Below are positions 1 to 6,521 of a stretch of DNA of 10,071 bases, in pieces. The translations under genes were made by a program, and so were the position numbers. Numbering within the stretch: the stretch's first letter is position 1; every line of letters begins with the position of its first letter. The stretch lies in contig CAZAEP010000082.1 in assembly GCA_964484045.1 (NCBI GenBank), positions 1 to 10,071 of the forward strand. The letters are read 5' to 3'. Origin of the DNA: J134 sp964484045 (lineage in GTDB: Bacteria > Pseudomonadota > Alphaproteobacteria > Sphingomonadales > Rhodothalassiaceae). The notes under the pieces were generated by a model. That model saw only the letters and a program-made list of their open reading frames with translations. It had not been told where the DNA came from and searched no databases.

Positions 1-576
1 GAGGCGCACGACCGGCGCCTCGCTCGCAAGATCGCGCAGGCGCTCGATATCGGTCTCCAGCGTGTCGTCGGCGCTCTCGTCGGCTAGCGCGCTCCCGGTC
101 CCGGCTTGCACCTCGCGGCCGCCGTACAACCGGTCCAGCGCCTGCTCCAGCTCCGTGGGTACGGCGACGCGCGGCCGCACCTCGCGGCCGACGACCAGCG
201 CCACGGCCTCCCGGGCATAGCGATCTCCGGGATCGACCATCGCCAGATCGACCCCGGTCTCGTCACAGCCGAGCGGCAGCACATGCTCCTCGCGCAGGAA
301 ACGGGGACTGAGCGCGCCTTCGAGAATCGCCGTGTCGGGATAGGCATCGGGCGCGACGAGCGGCAGGTCATGAATCGCCGCCAGTGCCTGGGCAAGATCG
401 CGCTCGGCAATCAGGCCGAGTTTCAACAGAAGTCCGGGCAGGCGCTCGCCGGTCGTCTCCCCCACGCGCTGCGCCCGCTCGAGCGTCACCGCCTCGATGC
501 GGCCGCTGTCGACGAGAAAACGCGCAAGGCGCTCCTCGTCCGATTCGCTTTCTTCGGCTCGCCGCTCGTCCAGCAT
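1..576 (-). CDS. gspE: Type II secretion system ATPase GspE, N-terminal part (gene runs off the left edge)
   Basis: GspE is the cytoplasmic hexameric ATPase that powers pseudopilus assembly in type II secretion, docking on the inner membrane through GspL. Translating the minus strand from ATG at 576 gives 192 residues without a stop up to base 1. Residues about 45-155 look like the GspE/MshE N-terminal domain (LLLKLGLIAERDLAQAL at 49-65, then LPLV and an AYPD-type segment). Residues 173-192 (LETDIERLRDLASEAPVVRL) match the conserved stretch just before the ATPase core. The Walker motifs and tetracysteine zinc site would lie outside the window. An in-frame GTG at 585 is an alternative start and a stop lies just upstream of it. 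No strong ribosome binding site is visible for either start. The gene is divergent from the iox cluster. The frame has no breaks in the visible part, so it looks like a functional gene cut only by the window edge. Confidence 0.88.
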   Translation of the reverse strand, partial: MLDERRAEESESDEERLARFLVDSGRIEAVTLERAQRVGETTGERLPGLLLKLGLIAERDLAQALAAIHDLPLVAPDAYPDTAILEGALSPRFLREEHVLPLGCDETGVDLAMVDPGDRYAREAVALVVGREVRPRVAVPTELEQALDRLYGGREVQAGTGSALADESADDTLETDIERLRDLASEAPVVRL

Positions 577-791
577 GCATCGCACCCGCTATCCCGTCGA
601 GCCCGAGGCGGGCCGACACGCCCCGCCATGTTGCGGCTTCGGTACGTGAAGAGCAAGCGTCCGGCGCATGAAACCGGCGAGTCGGACAAGCATTTCCGGG
701 GGCTTACCACTGCCGCTGGTTCACGTGCCGCGCGGCGCGCTCCGGATACGGGTGTGCGCAAAACGCCTAATGGCTCAACTTTTTTGTGAAT

Positions 792-808
792 TGGAAACAT
801 AATTTCCA
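792..808. repeat. Inverted repeat TGGAAA-N5-TTTCCA, possible operator
   Basis: Perfect 6-bp arms (792-797 and 803-808) flank the 5-nt spacer CATAA. The 17-bp palindrome overlaps the weak promoter-like pair in the AT-rich island, the kind of place where a dimeric regulator binds. I do not recognise it as a known consensus. Confidence 0.35.
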
Positions 809-829
809 GTGAAACAATGTGTTATGAGC

Positions 830-843
830 TCACGAAAGCGTGA
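830..843. repeat. Inverted repeat TCACG-N4-CGTGA
   Basis: Perfect 5-bp arms (830-834 and 839-843) surround AAAG. It lies 21 bp after the TGGAAA palindrome in the same AT-rich island. Short palindromes like this arise by chance, so the main support is its position upstream of ioxA. Confidence 0.25.
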
Positions 844-1013
844 AAGAAAAATTTCCCCGTCCCTTGAGACATAAAATTCTTGCCTCTCCCCATCTCCCTT
901 CAAAAGGTCGAAAGCACGCGGCTCAGCCATTTTGAGTTGCGCGACACGACGGTGCCGACGGAGAGATCCTTCGCTTTCCCCGCCGGGGGAGACGAACCTC
1001 GCCGCGGGTCGCC

Positions 1014-1041
1014 GGAGAAAAAAGGGGGCGGAAAAAGGGGG
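1014..1041 (+). repeat. Purine-rich imperfect tandem repeat
   Basis: Two near copies of a G-A6-G5 / G-A5-G5 unit occur at 1017-1028 and 1031-1041, forming an almost pure purine tract on the plus strand. It lies in the presumed ioxA leader. The G runs could form a weak two-layer quadruplex, or the tract may be a neutral slippage product. No function can be assigned from the sequence. Confidence 0.4.
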
Positions 1042-1140
1042 TTCGATTGCATCAGCTTTCACCATCCAGGGCGATTGCCGCTCCGGGCCACGCTCATGCC
1101 CTCGTTCGCGGCGCGCCGCCCGGACGCGCACCTGACCACG

Positions 1141-1164
1141 GTGCGCCCGGGCGGACGGGCGCGC
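1141..1164 (+). other. GC-rich hairpin in the ioxA leader
   Basis: GCGCCCG (1143-1149) pairs perfectly with CGGGCGC (1156-1162) across a 6-nt loop. One G-U pair and one G-C pair extend it outward to 1141/1164. It ends 17 nt before the ioxA Shine-Dalgarno sequence. It has no U tract, so it is more likely a leader structure than a terminator. GC-rich DNA often makes such stems by chance. Confidence 0.35.
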
Positions 1165-1181
1165 GCAGATTCTTGTCAACC

Positions 1182-1187
1182 AGGAGG
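1182..1187 (+). promoter_or_regulatory. Strong ribosome binding site that fixes the ioxA start
   Basis: A perfect AGGAGG lies 7 nt before ATG at 1195. It decides against the longer in-frame start at 880, which has no such site and would bury the Tat-like signal peptide about 105 residues inside the protein. Confidence 0.85.
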
Positions 1188-1194
1188 TATCCTC

Positions 1195-3006
1195 ATGCTT
1201 AAGAGGCGAGACGCCCTGAAGCTCGGCGCCGTTGCTGCCGGCGCGGGCTTTGCGTCCAAATACGCATTTGCCGGAAAGCAGCATCAGATCGAGCGCTCTC
1301 CGGGGAATTTCCCGCAAAGCGGGCTCATCTTTCCCCAGACCTTCCGGCCCTCGCTGGTCTCGCGGCCAAGCCCCAAGGTGACGCCGTTCACGGCTCCCCT
1401 GTTCCGAATGCCGGTCGCCCAGGCGATCGACCCGCAGGATCTGCTCAGACCCGATCTCGGCGGGCAGTTGCCCGATCCCGAGCGGCATCAGCGCTTCAAC
1501 GAGTTCCCGCCGCAGAAATTCTATTACGAGCGCTTCCAGGAAGCGAAATGGGTCTACCACCCCGAGCCGCCCTATAATCAGGGGTCCTGGCACTACACCT
1601 TCACGGGACCGAACTTCACCAATATCGCGCCCGGACCGACCTACAAAGCGCGCTACGGCGAGCCGGTCTTCGTGCGCCGGATCAACGAGCATCCCGAGAT
1701 CGGCACCGGCAAGGTGAATTTCGCGCTGCCGAGCTTCTCGATCCACCTGCACAATTTCCACACCGCCTCGGAATCGGACGGCATTCCGCAGGACTATTTC
1801 AATCCCGGGGAATTCTGGGACCACCACTATGCCAATTACGAGGCCGGCGGCGACGAGCGCGAGCGCCTGACCTCGCTCTGGTATCACGATCACCGTCTCG
1901 ACTTCACGGCGACCAATGTCTATGCGGGCATGTCCGGCTTCTACCTGCTCTTCGACGACAAGGACACCGACAACGAGCGCGACGAGCGCGAGGGCGCCTT
2001 CCGTCTGCCGAGCGGCGAGTACGACATCCCGCTGATGCTGCACGATGTGCAGTTCGACGAAAACGGCCAGGTTGTCTGGGACTTTTTCAGTCCTGACATC
2101 CAGGAGATCGACGGCGAGTATCTGCCGAGCTTCCAGCACACGACCTTCGGCATGCTCGGCGACATGATGACCGTCAACCGCACCATCCAGCCCTATCTCG
2201 ATGTCAAACGGCGCAAATACCGCTTCCGCCTGCAGAATGGCGGGCCGACGCGCGTCTATCAGCTCTGGCTCAGGACCGACAGCGCCGATCCGAGAGCCAA
2301 GAAGGGCCTCAAATTCATCATCCTGTCGAACGACGGCAACCTCGCCACGCACCCGATCGAGTCCGACAATGTCGAAATCTGGGTCGCCAATCGCTCCGAT
2401 GTCATCATCGACTTCTCGCATTTCAAGCCGGGCGACAATGTCTATCTCGTCAACCGGCTCGAGATGAAGCCAAGCGGCGAGGGCATCACGGGACGCATTC
2501 TGGATGAGGGCGACGCCATCATGCAGTTCCGGGTGCAGGGCGGCGAGGTCGAGGATCCCTCGCGCATTCCCGATCACATGCGCGACCAGCCGGACATCGA
2601 CTTCACCGAGGTCCGCCGCGAGCGGCAATGGGTCTGGGACTATGACAGCGGTCTGTTCACGGTCAACGGACGGCTGATGGACCCGAACCGGGTCGATGCC
2701 GCGATCGAACAGGGCTCCGCCGAAATCTGGACCCTGCGCAACGCCGGCAACACCTGGTCGCACCCGATCCATACCCACATGGAGGAATTCCAGATCTTCG
2801 AGATCAACGGCAAGCCGGTGAAGCCCTTCAGCTTCCGCGACATCAAGAAGGACGTCGTTCAGCTCGGTCCGGGCGACGAGGTCAAGTTCTTCGGCCGCTG
2901 GCGCGACTTCCTCGGCCCCTATGTCATGCACTGCCACAATGTCGTGCACGAGGACCACTCGATGATGATCCGCTGGGACATCGTCGAGCCGGGTCAGGGC
3001 GACTGA
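1195..3006 (+). CDS. ioxA: Multicopper oxidase, IoxA-like iodide oxidase subunit
   Basis: This is a 603-residue CotA/laccase-type multicopper oxidase, which couples one-electron substrate oxidations to reduction of O2 to water. All twelve copper ligands are visible: H184 and H186; H231 and H233 in WYHDH; H523, H526 and H528 in HPIHTH; and H579, C580, H581, H585 and M590 in HCHNVVHEDHSMM. M590 is in the position of the axial type 1 copper ligand. The N-terminus is a Tat-like signal (KRRDALKLG, residues 3-11, then an Ala/Gly-rich core) with a likely cleavage after AFA at residue 26, so it would be exported folded. It is first in a six-gene cluster and ioxB follows after 41 nt. The neighbours, three SCO-fold genes, a cytochrome gene and an ioxC-like gene, point to the iodide oxidase locus of strain Q-1. 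The oxidase family is certain. Iodide as the physiological substrate is inferred from the locus, and phenols or metals remain possible. Confidence 0.9.
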   Translation: MLKRRDALKLGAVAAGAGFASKYAFAGKQHQIERSPGNFPQSGLIFPQTFRPSLVSRPSPKVTPFTAPLFRMPVAQAIDPQDLLRPDLGGQLPDPERHQRFNEFPPQKFYYERFQEAKWVYHPEPPYNQGSWHYTFTGPNFTNIAPGPTYKARYGEPVFVRRINEHPEIGTGKVNFALPSFSIHLHNFHTASESDGIPQDYFNPGEFWDHHYANYEAGGDERERLTSLWYHDHRLDFTATNVYAGMSGFYLLFDDKDTDNERDEREGAFRLPSGEYDIPLMLHDVQFDENGQVVWDFFSPDIQEIDGEYLPSFQHTTFGMLGDMMTVNRTIQPYLDVKRRKYRFRLQNGGPTRVYQLWLRTDSADPRAKKGLKFIILSNDGNLATHPIESDNVEIWVANRSDVIIDFSHFKPGDNVYLVNRLEMKPSGEGITGRILDEGDAIMQFRVQGGEVEDPSRIPDHMRDQPDIDFTEVRRERQWVWDYDSGLFTVNGRLMDPNRVDAAIEQGSAEIWTLRNAGNTWSHPIHTHMEEFQIFEINGKPVKPFSFRDIKKDVVQLGPGDEVKFFGRWRDFLGPYVMHCHNVVHEDHSMMIRWDIVEPGQGD

Positions 3007-3047
3007 GCGCCATCACGGGAATTCCTTCCACAGAGGATGACATCACA

Positions 3048-3707
3048 ATGACTACCACACGACGTCAACTGTTGAACGCATCCGCGGAATGCGGAACCGG
3101 AGAGGTGCTCACCCCCACCTCGATCAACGTCATCGATCCCAATGTTCGCTGCGGGTTCCCCGACCTCGTGGCCGAGGCGCACACCGGCGAGACGGTACGG
3201 TTCTACGAGGACCGCATCCAGAACAAGGTCTTCATGGTCAACTTCTTCTCCATCGACGACGACGCCACCCACAAGCAGATCGAGAAGATAGCACGCATCG
3301 TCGAGCTTCTCGGCGACAAGGTGGGCAGCGTCGTTCACGTGACCTCGCTCAGCGTCGACCCGGTGAAGGATACCGTCGAGCGCCTGGCGGAACATGCCGA
3401 GGCGCACGGCGTGCGCGACGGCTGGCTTCTGTTGCGCGCCAAGGGCGAGGACGTCGCCGTTCTGGCGCAGGGCATGTACCACTTCAACCGTGGTGCGAGC
3501 GCCGGCATGGGGCGCCTCGTCTTCTATGGCAACGGCATGGGCACGTCGCGCATCTGGGGCACCTTCCCCGCCGCCGTGCGGCCCGAGGACGCCGCCCATC
3601 GCGTGAGCTGGGTGATGCCGCAGAAGAAGCCGGCCGCCTTGCGCCGGGCGGGCCCTGCCCGGCCCGGACAGAGCGCCTATCCGTGGAACCACCGGGCCTA
3701 TGCCTGA
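3048..3707 (+). CDS. ioxB: SCO-fold protein without the CxxxC copper site, IoxB-like
   Basis: This 219-residue protein has the outline of a SCO1/SenC thioredoxin-like protein: a beta strand VFMVNFFS (61-68), a long helix, then SLSVDPVKDTVERL (100-113) in place of the SCO pattern D-P-E-x-D-T-P. The CxxxC copper pair is absent. By my alignment its positions are D70 and T74 in SIDDDATH. H145 (MYHFN) may correspond to the conserved SCO histidine. The start at 3048 has AGAGGA ten nt upstream. The N-terminus carries a twin-arginine-like TRRQLLNAS (4-12), but a polar stretch (AECGTGE) follows instead of a hydrophobic core, so normal export is doubtful. It lies between ioxA and ioxC. A redox or copper-donating role like that of a true SCO seems unlikely. 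It could be a structural chaperone for the oxidase, which is inference. Confidence 0.75.
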   Translation: MTTTRRQLLNASAECGTGEVLTPTSINVIDPNVRCGFPDLVAEAHTGETVRFYEDRIQNKVFMVNFFSIDDDATHKQIEKIARIVELLGDKVGSVVHVTSLSVDPVKDTVERLAEHAEAHGVRDGWLLLRAKGEDVAVLAQGMYHFNRGASAGMGRLVFYGNGMGTSRIWGTFPAAVRPEDAAHRVSWVMPQKKPAALRRAGPARPGQSAYPWNHRAYA

Positions 3708-3752
3708 GGTCGCCGCCTCGCATGGCCCAGATTTGATGAATGGAGTGACGTG

Positions 3753-5660
3753 ATGACTACGAAACTCGACAGGCGCTTCGCTCTGGCGCTCGCCCCGGCA
3801 GTCCTGCTGGTGGCCGCCGGAACCGCGGATGCGCAACCACAGGACGTGACGGAGTTCGCACCCGTTCCGCAGGACCGGACGATGGAGGTCGTGAACGACG
3901 GCACCAAGACCATCTACCAGACCGGCTCGGCGGAGGCGCTGGGACTCTTTCCGCAGAGCTATCCCGACGACCAGGATTCCGACGATCCGTCGAACATGTT
4001 CCCCACGGTCTACAGGAACGCGCGGGACAGCGCCGGGGTGGAGATGCCCAACACCCTGGCCTCGACGCCGGAGAATCCCTACAACCTCCATCCCGATCCG
4101 CTGGTCTCGGATCTCGTCAATGACAACGGCCCCGAAGAAGACCTCGAGCTGATCATCAAGCGGCTCGAGGAGGCGGTCTTCCCCCGCGTCGCCAGAGCGA
4201 CGAAAAAGACCTTCTTCAGGAACGGCATGGGCGTGCTCAACGACCCGCGCCGCGGGGAAGAGGACCATACGGGGCCGGGTTCGGGCCTCCTGCCGCCGCC
4301 GGCGCGGAAGATCGACCTCGCCGACGTGCAGATGGGGATCGACATTCTCGAAGGCAATCCGATTCCGGATCGCGCCTATTCGGGCATGGCGCTCCTGCAC
4401 TACAAGGGCCCGGAGATGGTGAAGACCGTCGACCCGGTCACCAAGACGGTGGACGTTCACCAGGTCTGGGCGCGCAAGGACATCATGTCGGACACGATGT
4501 TCATCGACCCGAGCGCCGTTCTCGACGAGCCCTGGACGGTGCGTTACACGATCGACGTCGTCGATCGCGGGCACGAGGATTTCGCCCCCTTCGTCGTCTA
4601 TTTCGATGATCCCGCGCTACGCGGCGGCAAGGCCGTGCCGAATGTGGGACTCGACGCCACCTTCTTCCCGATGGAGGAAGGCAAGCGCTACGTCATCGAG
4701 CTGAAGATGGCACCGGCGAAATACTGGAATCTCACCTACCACTGGGGCTGGCGGGTCCATCCCTCGCGCATTCAGGCGATCGAGAATGCGCGCAAGGCTC
4801 CCGGCGGCAAGAACATCGTTCAGTGGGAACGTGATGTCTTCGGCGATGCCCCCTCGTCGAGCGAGGAAGCCAAGCTCGCGGCCATCGCCATGCTCGCCGA
4901 CCTGTCTCCGTCGAAGCGCATGTGGAAGGCCTTGCGCACCATCCGCAAGATGAAGGGCAAGGGCAACAAGCGGAAGCTCCGCCGGCTCGTACGGGAAGTC
5001 CGGGCCGCCTTCCGCGACTGGCAGGACCGCACCAGGCTGCCGCGCGGTGTCGCGCTCGACTCGAGCAAGGACATCACCATGGTCTATATGAACGACACGC
5101 TTTACGGGCAGACCAAGGGCATCGGACGCCAGGGTCAGGAGCGCTGGGAAGCCTGGCGGACCCGCGGCGCCACATTGCACATCAAGCTCTACAACGCGGA
5201 CTACTTCCCGCACGGCTATGTCAATGTGGACTTCGGCGGACTGCGCGGCTGGGAGAACACCTTCCACAACACCCTGCCCCTCAACGGCCAGGGCCCGTGG
5301 TTCACCTTCGGACGCGCCAACTGGATGCCCAACACGCTTGCGCCGGCAATGATACCGGCCGCGGATCCCGCCGTCGTCGCGGCGTCGCTCGACGAAGAGG
5401 TCGACGAGAAGTCGCACCGCAAGCACATGTACAGAAAGGCCGATCAGGAAGCGAATCTCGAAAAGCTCAGGAAGAACGGCAAGTTCAATCTGGTCGAGGA
5501 CGACATGTTGCTCGGCGCCGACTCCGCCGACAGGATGACGACCGAGGGTCTGGGCGAGCACGAGATCGAGATCACCTTCCGCTACGACCCGGCCAAGAGG
5601 TTGCGCTTCTACCAGTTCGATCCGTTCCATCACAACACGGACATCTGGTCCGTGCACTGA
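3753..5660 (+). CDS. ioxC: Exported protein of unknown fold, IoxC-like iodide oxidase partner
   Basis: This 635-residue protein matches no family I can name from sequence. The assignment rests on its place directly after an ioxA/ioxB-like pair and on a size close to the roughly 71 kDa I recall for IoxC, a component of the purified iodide-oxidizing enzyme of strain Q-1. It starts with a signal peptide (LDRRFALALAP, then AVLLVAAG, likely cut after ADA at residue 27), and the RRF may be Tat-type. No cysteine is present. Histidines sit in aromatic surroundings: YHWGWRVH (329-336), H476, YFPHGY (H487), and the C-terminus FHHNTDIWSVH ends in His635. A Lys/Arg-rich helical stretch spans about 388-430. 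ATG at 3753 is preferred over GTG at 3750 because GGAG at 3742-3745 is better spaced. Possible roles are oxidase scaffold, extra metal site or substrate channel; none is shown by the sequence. Confidence 0.75.
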   Translation: MTTKLDRRFALALAPAVLLVAAGTADAQPQDVTEFAPVPQDRTMEVVNDGTKTIYQTGSAEALGLFPQSYPDDQDSDDPSNMFPTVYRNARDSAGVEMPNTLASTPENPYNLHPDPLVSDLVNDNGPEEDLELIIKRLEEAVFPRVARATKKTFFRNGMGVLNDPRRGEEDHTGPGSGLLPPPARKIDLADVQMGIDILEGNPIPDRAYSGMALLHYKGPEMVKTVDPVTKTVDVHQVWARKDIMSDTMFIDPSAVLDEPWTVRYTIDVVDRGHEDFAPFVVYFDDPALRGGKAVPNVGLDATFFPMEEGKRYVIELKMAPAKYWNLTYHWGWRVHPSRIQAIENARKAPGGKNIVQWERDVFGDAPSSSEEAKLAAIAMLADLSPSKRMWKALRTIRKMKGKGNKRKLRRLVREVRAAFRDWQDRTRLPRGVALDSSKDITMVYMNDTLYGQTKGIGRQGQERWEAWRTRGATLHIKLYNADYFPHGYVNVDFGGLRGWENTFHNTLPLNGQGPWFTFGRANWMPNTLAPAMIPAADPAVVAASLDEEVDEKSHRKHMYRKADQEANLEKLRKNGKFNLVEDDMLLGADSADRMTTEGLGEHEIEITFRYDPAKRLRFYQFDPFHHNTDIWSVH

Positions 5661-5682
5661 ACCGATCGCCGAGACGGAAACC

Positions 5683-5710
5683 CGGCTGCCGGGCTTCGGC
5701 CCGGCGGCCG
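5683..5710 (+). terminator. Strong UUCG-capped hairpin between ioxC and ioxD
   Basis: A 12-bp GC-rich stem (5683-5694 with 5699-5710, one G-U pair) is closed by the very stable C(UUCG)G loop. It starts 22 nt after the ioxC stop codon in the largest gap of the cluster, which is 91 nt. No U tract follows, so full intrinsic termination is uncertain. It could be a partial terminator, or a 3' end stabiliser that keeps ioxABC mRNA more abundant than ioxDEF mRNA. Confidence 0.6.
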
Positions 5711-5751
5711 TCCCCGTCCCGGCCCCGTTCGCGATTCATATGAGGTGTTCC

Positions 5752-6492
5752 ATGTTCCGATCCGCTCCCGACCTTCGCCCGCTTGCACTGGCCTGCGCGG
5801 CGCTGCTCTGGGCCCCGACGGCGCTCGCCGGTCCCGCTCACGACGCTGACGCCGGCGGCGAGATGGCGGTGCAACCGGGCGCGAAAGACGGTCAACTCAT
5901 GGGGCATGGAAAGCAGAGGTTCTACATGTATACCGGACCCGTGACGCCCGGTGCCGGCTACGACCGGAAACGCGCCCGCTATGCGGTGCCGCACGTCACG
6001 CTCTTCAACGAGGACGGCGCCGCGGTCGATCTCGCGCGCCTTCTCCGGCGCCCGGGCCCGGTGGCCCTGCAGTTCATCTTCACGAGTTGCGCCACCATCT
6101 GTCCGGTTCTCTCGGCCGGTTTTTCGCAGGCGCAGGCGACCCTGCTCGCGCGCGATCCGACGACGCGGCTGATCTCGATCAGCATCGACCCCGAATATGA
6201 CACGCCGGCGCGGCTCAAGGCGTATGCGGCACGCTATCATGCGACCCGGAGCTGGATTTTCCTCACCGGAACGCTTGGCGATATTCGGACGGTCATCAAG
6301 GCCTTCGACGCCCTCTATCAGAGCGACAGCAAGATGTACCACCGCCCCTACACCTATTTCCGGGCCCGCCCCGGCGATGAATGGGTGCGGCTCGAGGGCC
6401 TGTTGAGCGAGGCCGACCTGGTGCGCGAATTCGAGGCGGCCGTCGCCGCGGCTGCGACCCCGGCACATCGGGCCGCCGTTGCAACACAGTAG
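5752..6492 (+). CDS. ioxD: SCO1/SenC family protein, periplasmic, IoxD-like
   Basis: This 246-residue SCO-family protein belongs to a group that binds copper or acts as a thiol reductase during assembly of copper oxidases. The copper motif is intact: C113 and C117 in FTSCATICP. The conserved D-P-E-Y-D-T-P lies at 146-152, and H197 in KMYHRPY is the likely third ligand. An N-terminal hydrophobic signal ends in TALA about residue 26, so it is probably soluble in the periplasm. ATG at 5752 is chosen because GAGGTG (5742-5747) lies just upstream. An in-frame ATG at 5740 has no ribosome binding site. It follows ioxC by 91 nt across a strong hairpin, and ioxE begins 30 nt after its stop. It most likely supplies copper to the IoxA type 1 or trinuclear sites. 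The partner is inferred from the locus, since SCO proteins more commonly serve cytochrome c oxidase. Confidence 0.85.
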   Translation: MFRSAPDLRPLALACAALLWAPTALAGPAHDADAGGEMAVQPGAKDGQLMGHGKQRFYMYTGPVTPGAGYDRKRARYAVPHVTLFNEDGAAVDLARLLRRPGPVALQFIFTSCATICPVLSAGFSQAQATLLARDPTTRLISISIDPEYDTPARLKAYAARYHATRSWIFLTGTLGDIRTVIKAFDALYQSDSKMYHRPYTYFRARPGDEWVRLEGLLSEADLVREFEAAVAAAATPAHRAAVATQ

Positions 6493-6511
6493 GGTTTTCT
6501 GGGATCTTGGG

Positions 6512-6516
6512 GGAGG
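6512..6516 (+). promoter_or_regulatory. Ribosome binding site supporting a GTG start for ioxE
   Basis: GGAGG inside a G-rich run lies 5 nt before GTG at 6522, just after the ioxD stop. It favours this start over the in-frame ATG at 6576, which would leave the signal peptide without its basic N-terminal part. Confidence 0.7.
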
Positions 6517-6521
6517 AATTC

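Larger units (their letters stand above)
771..905 (+). promoter_or_regulatory. AT-rich island, probable promoter/operator region of the iox cluster
   Basis: This is the only extended AT-rich stretch in an otherwise GC-rich window. It contains two small inverted repeats (792-808 and 830-843). A weak sigma-70-like pair is TTGGAA (791-796), a 16-nt spacer and AACAAT (813-818). A better -10-like hexamer, TAAAAT (872-877), has no matching -35. The location upstream of the first iox gene supports a promoter role. It would imply a transcript leader of some 300 nt before ioxA. The exact start site cannot be read from the sequence. Confidence 0.4.
577..1194. other. Divergent intergenic region between gspE and the iox cluster
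   Basis: This stretch of about 620 bp has no reading frame that I would call a gene. Open frames cross it on both strands, but they give Arg/Pro/Ala-rich or low-complexity products with no recognisable motif and no ribosome binding site. It must hold the promoter of gspE (minus) and that of the iox genes (plus). Base composition changes along it: GC-rich from 577 to about 770, clearly AT-rich from about 771 to 905, then GC-rich again to the ioxA start. The frame of ioxA stays open back to 880, but that extension looks non-coding and the strong Shine-Dalgarno sequence lies at 1182-1187. Confidence 0.7.

Noticed and set aside
106..789. Long plus-strand open frame over gspE and the intergenic region
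   Set aside because: It is the antisense of gspE, whose minus-strand frame gives clear conserved GspE motifs; GC-rich DNA often leaves such frames open.
819..836. CRP/FNR-like site TGTGT...TCACG
   Set aside because: The half-sites are imperfect and their spacing is one base off the usual six, so a match by chance is more likely.
863..895. Heat-shock sigma-32-like promoter: CTTGAGA and CCCCATCT
   Set aside because: Both boxes resemble the consensus, but the gap between them is 18 nt, about five longer than in classical sigma-32 promoters.
880..1194. N-terminal extension of the ioxA frame to 880
   Set aside because: No ribosome binding site at 880, unlikely protein sequence, and a perfect AGGAGG plus Tat-like signal at 1195.
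775..2958. Very long minus-strand open frame opposite ioxA
   Set aside because: Antisense of the multicopper oxidase gene; its product is rich in Val, Asp, Glu and Arg repeats typical of mirror frames and has no motif.
2994..4574. Long minus-strand open frame opposite ioxB and ioxC
   Set aside because: Mirror frame of the plus-strand genes, with no ribosome binding site or recognisable domain.
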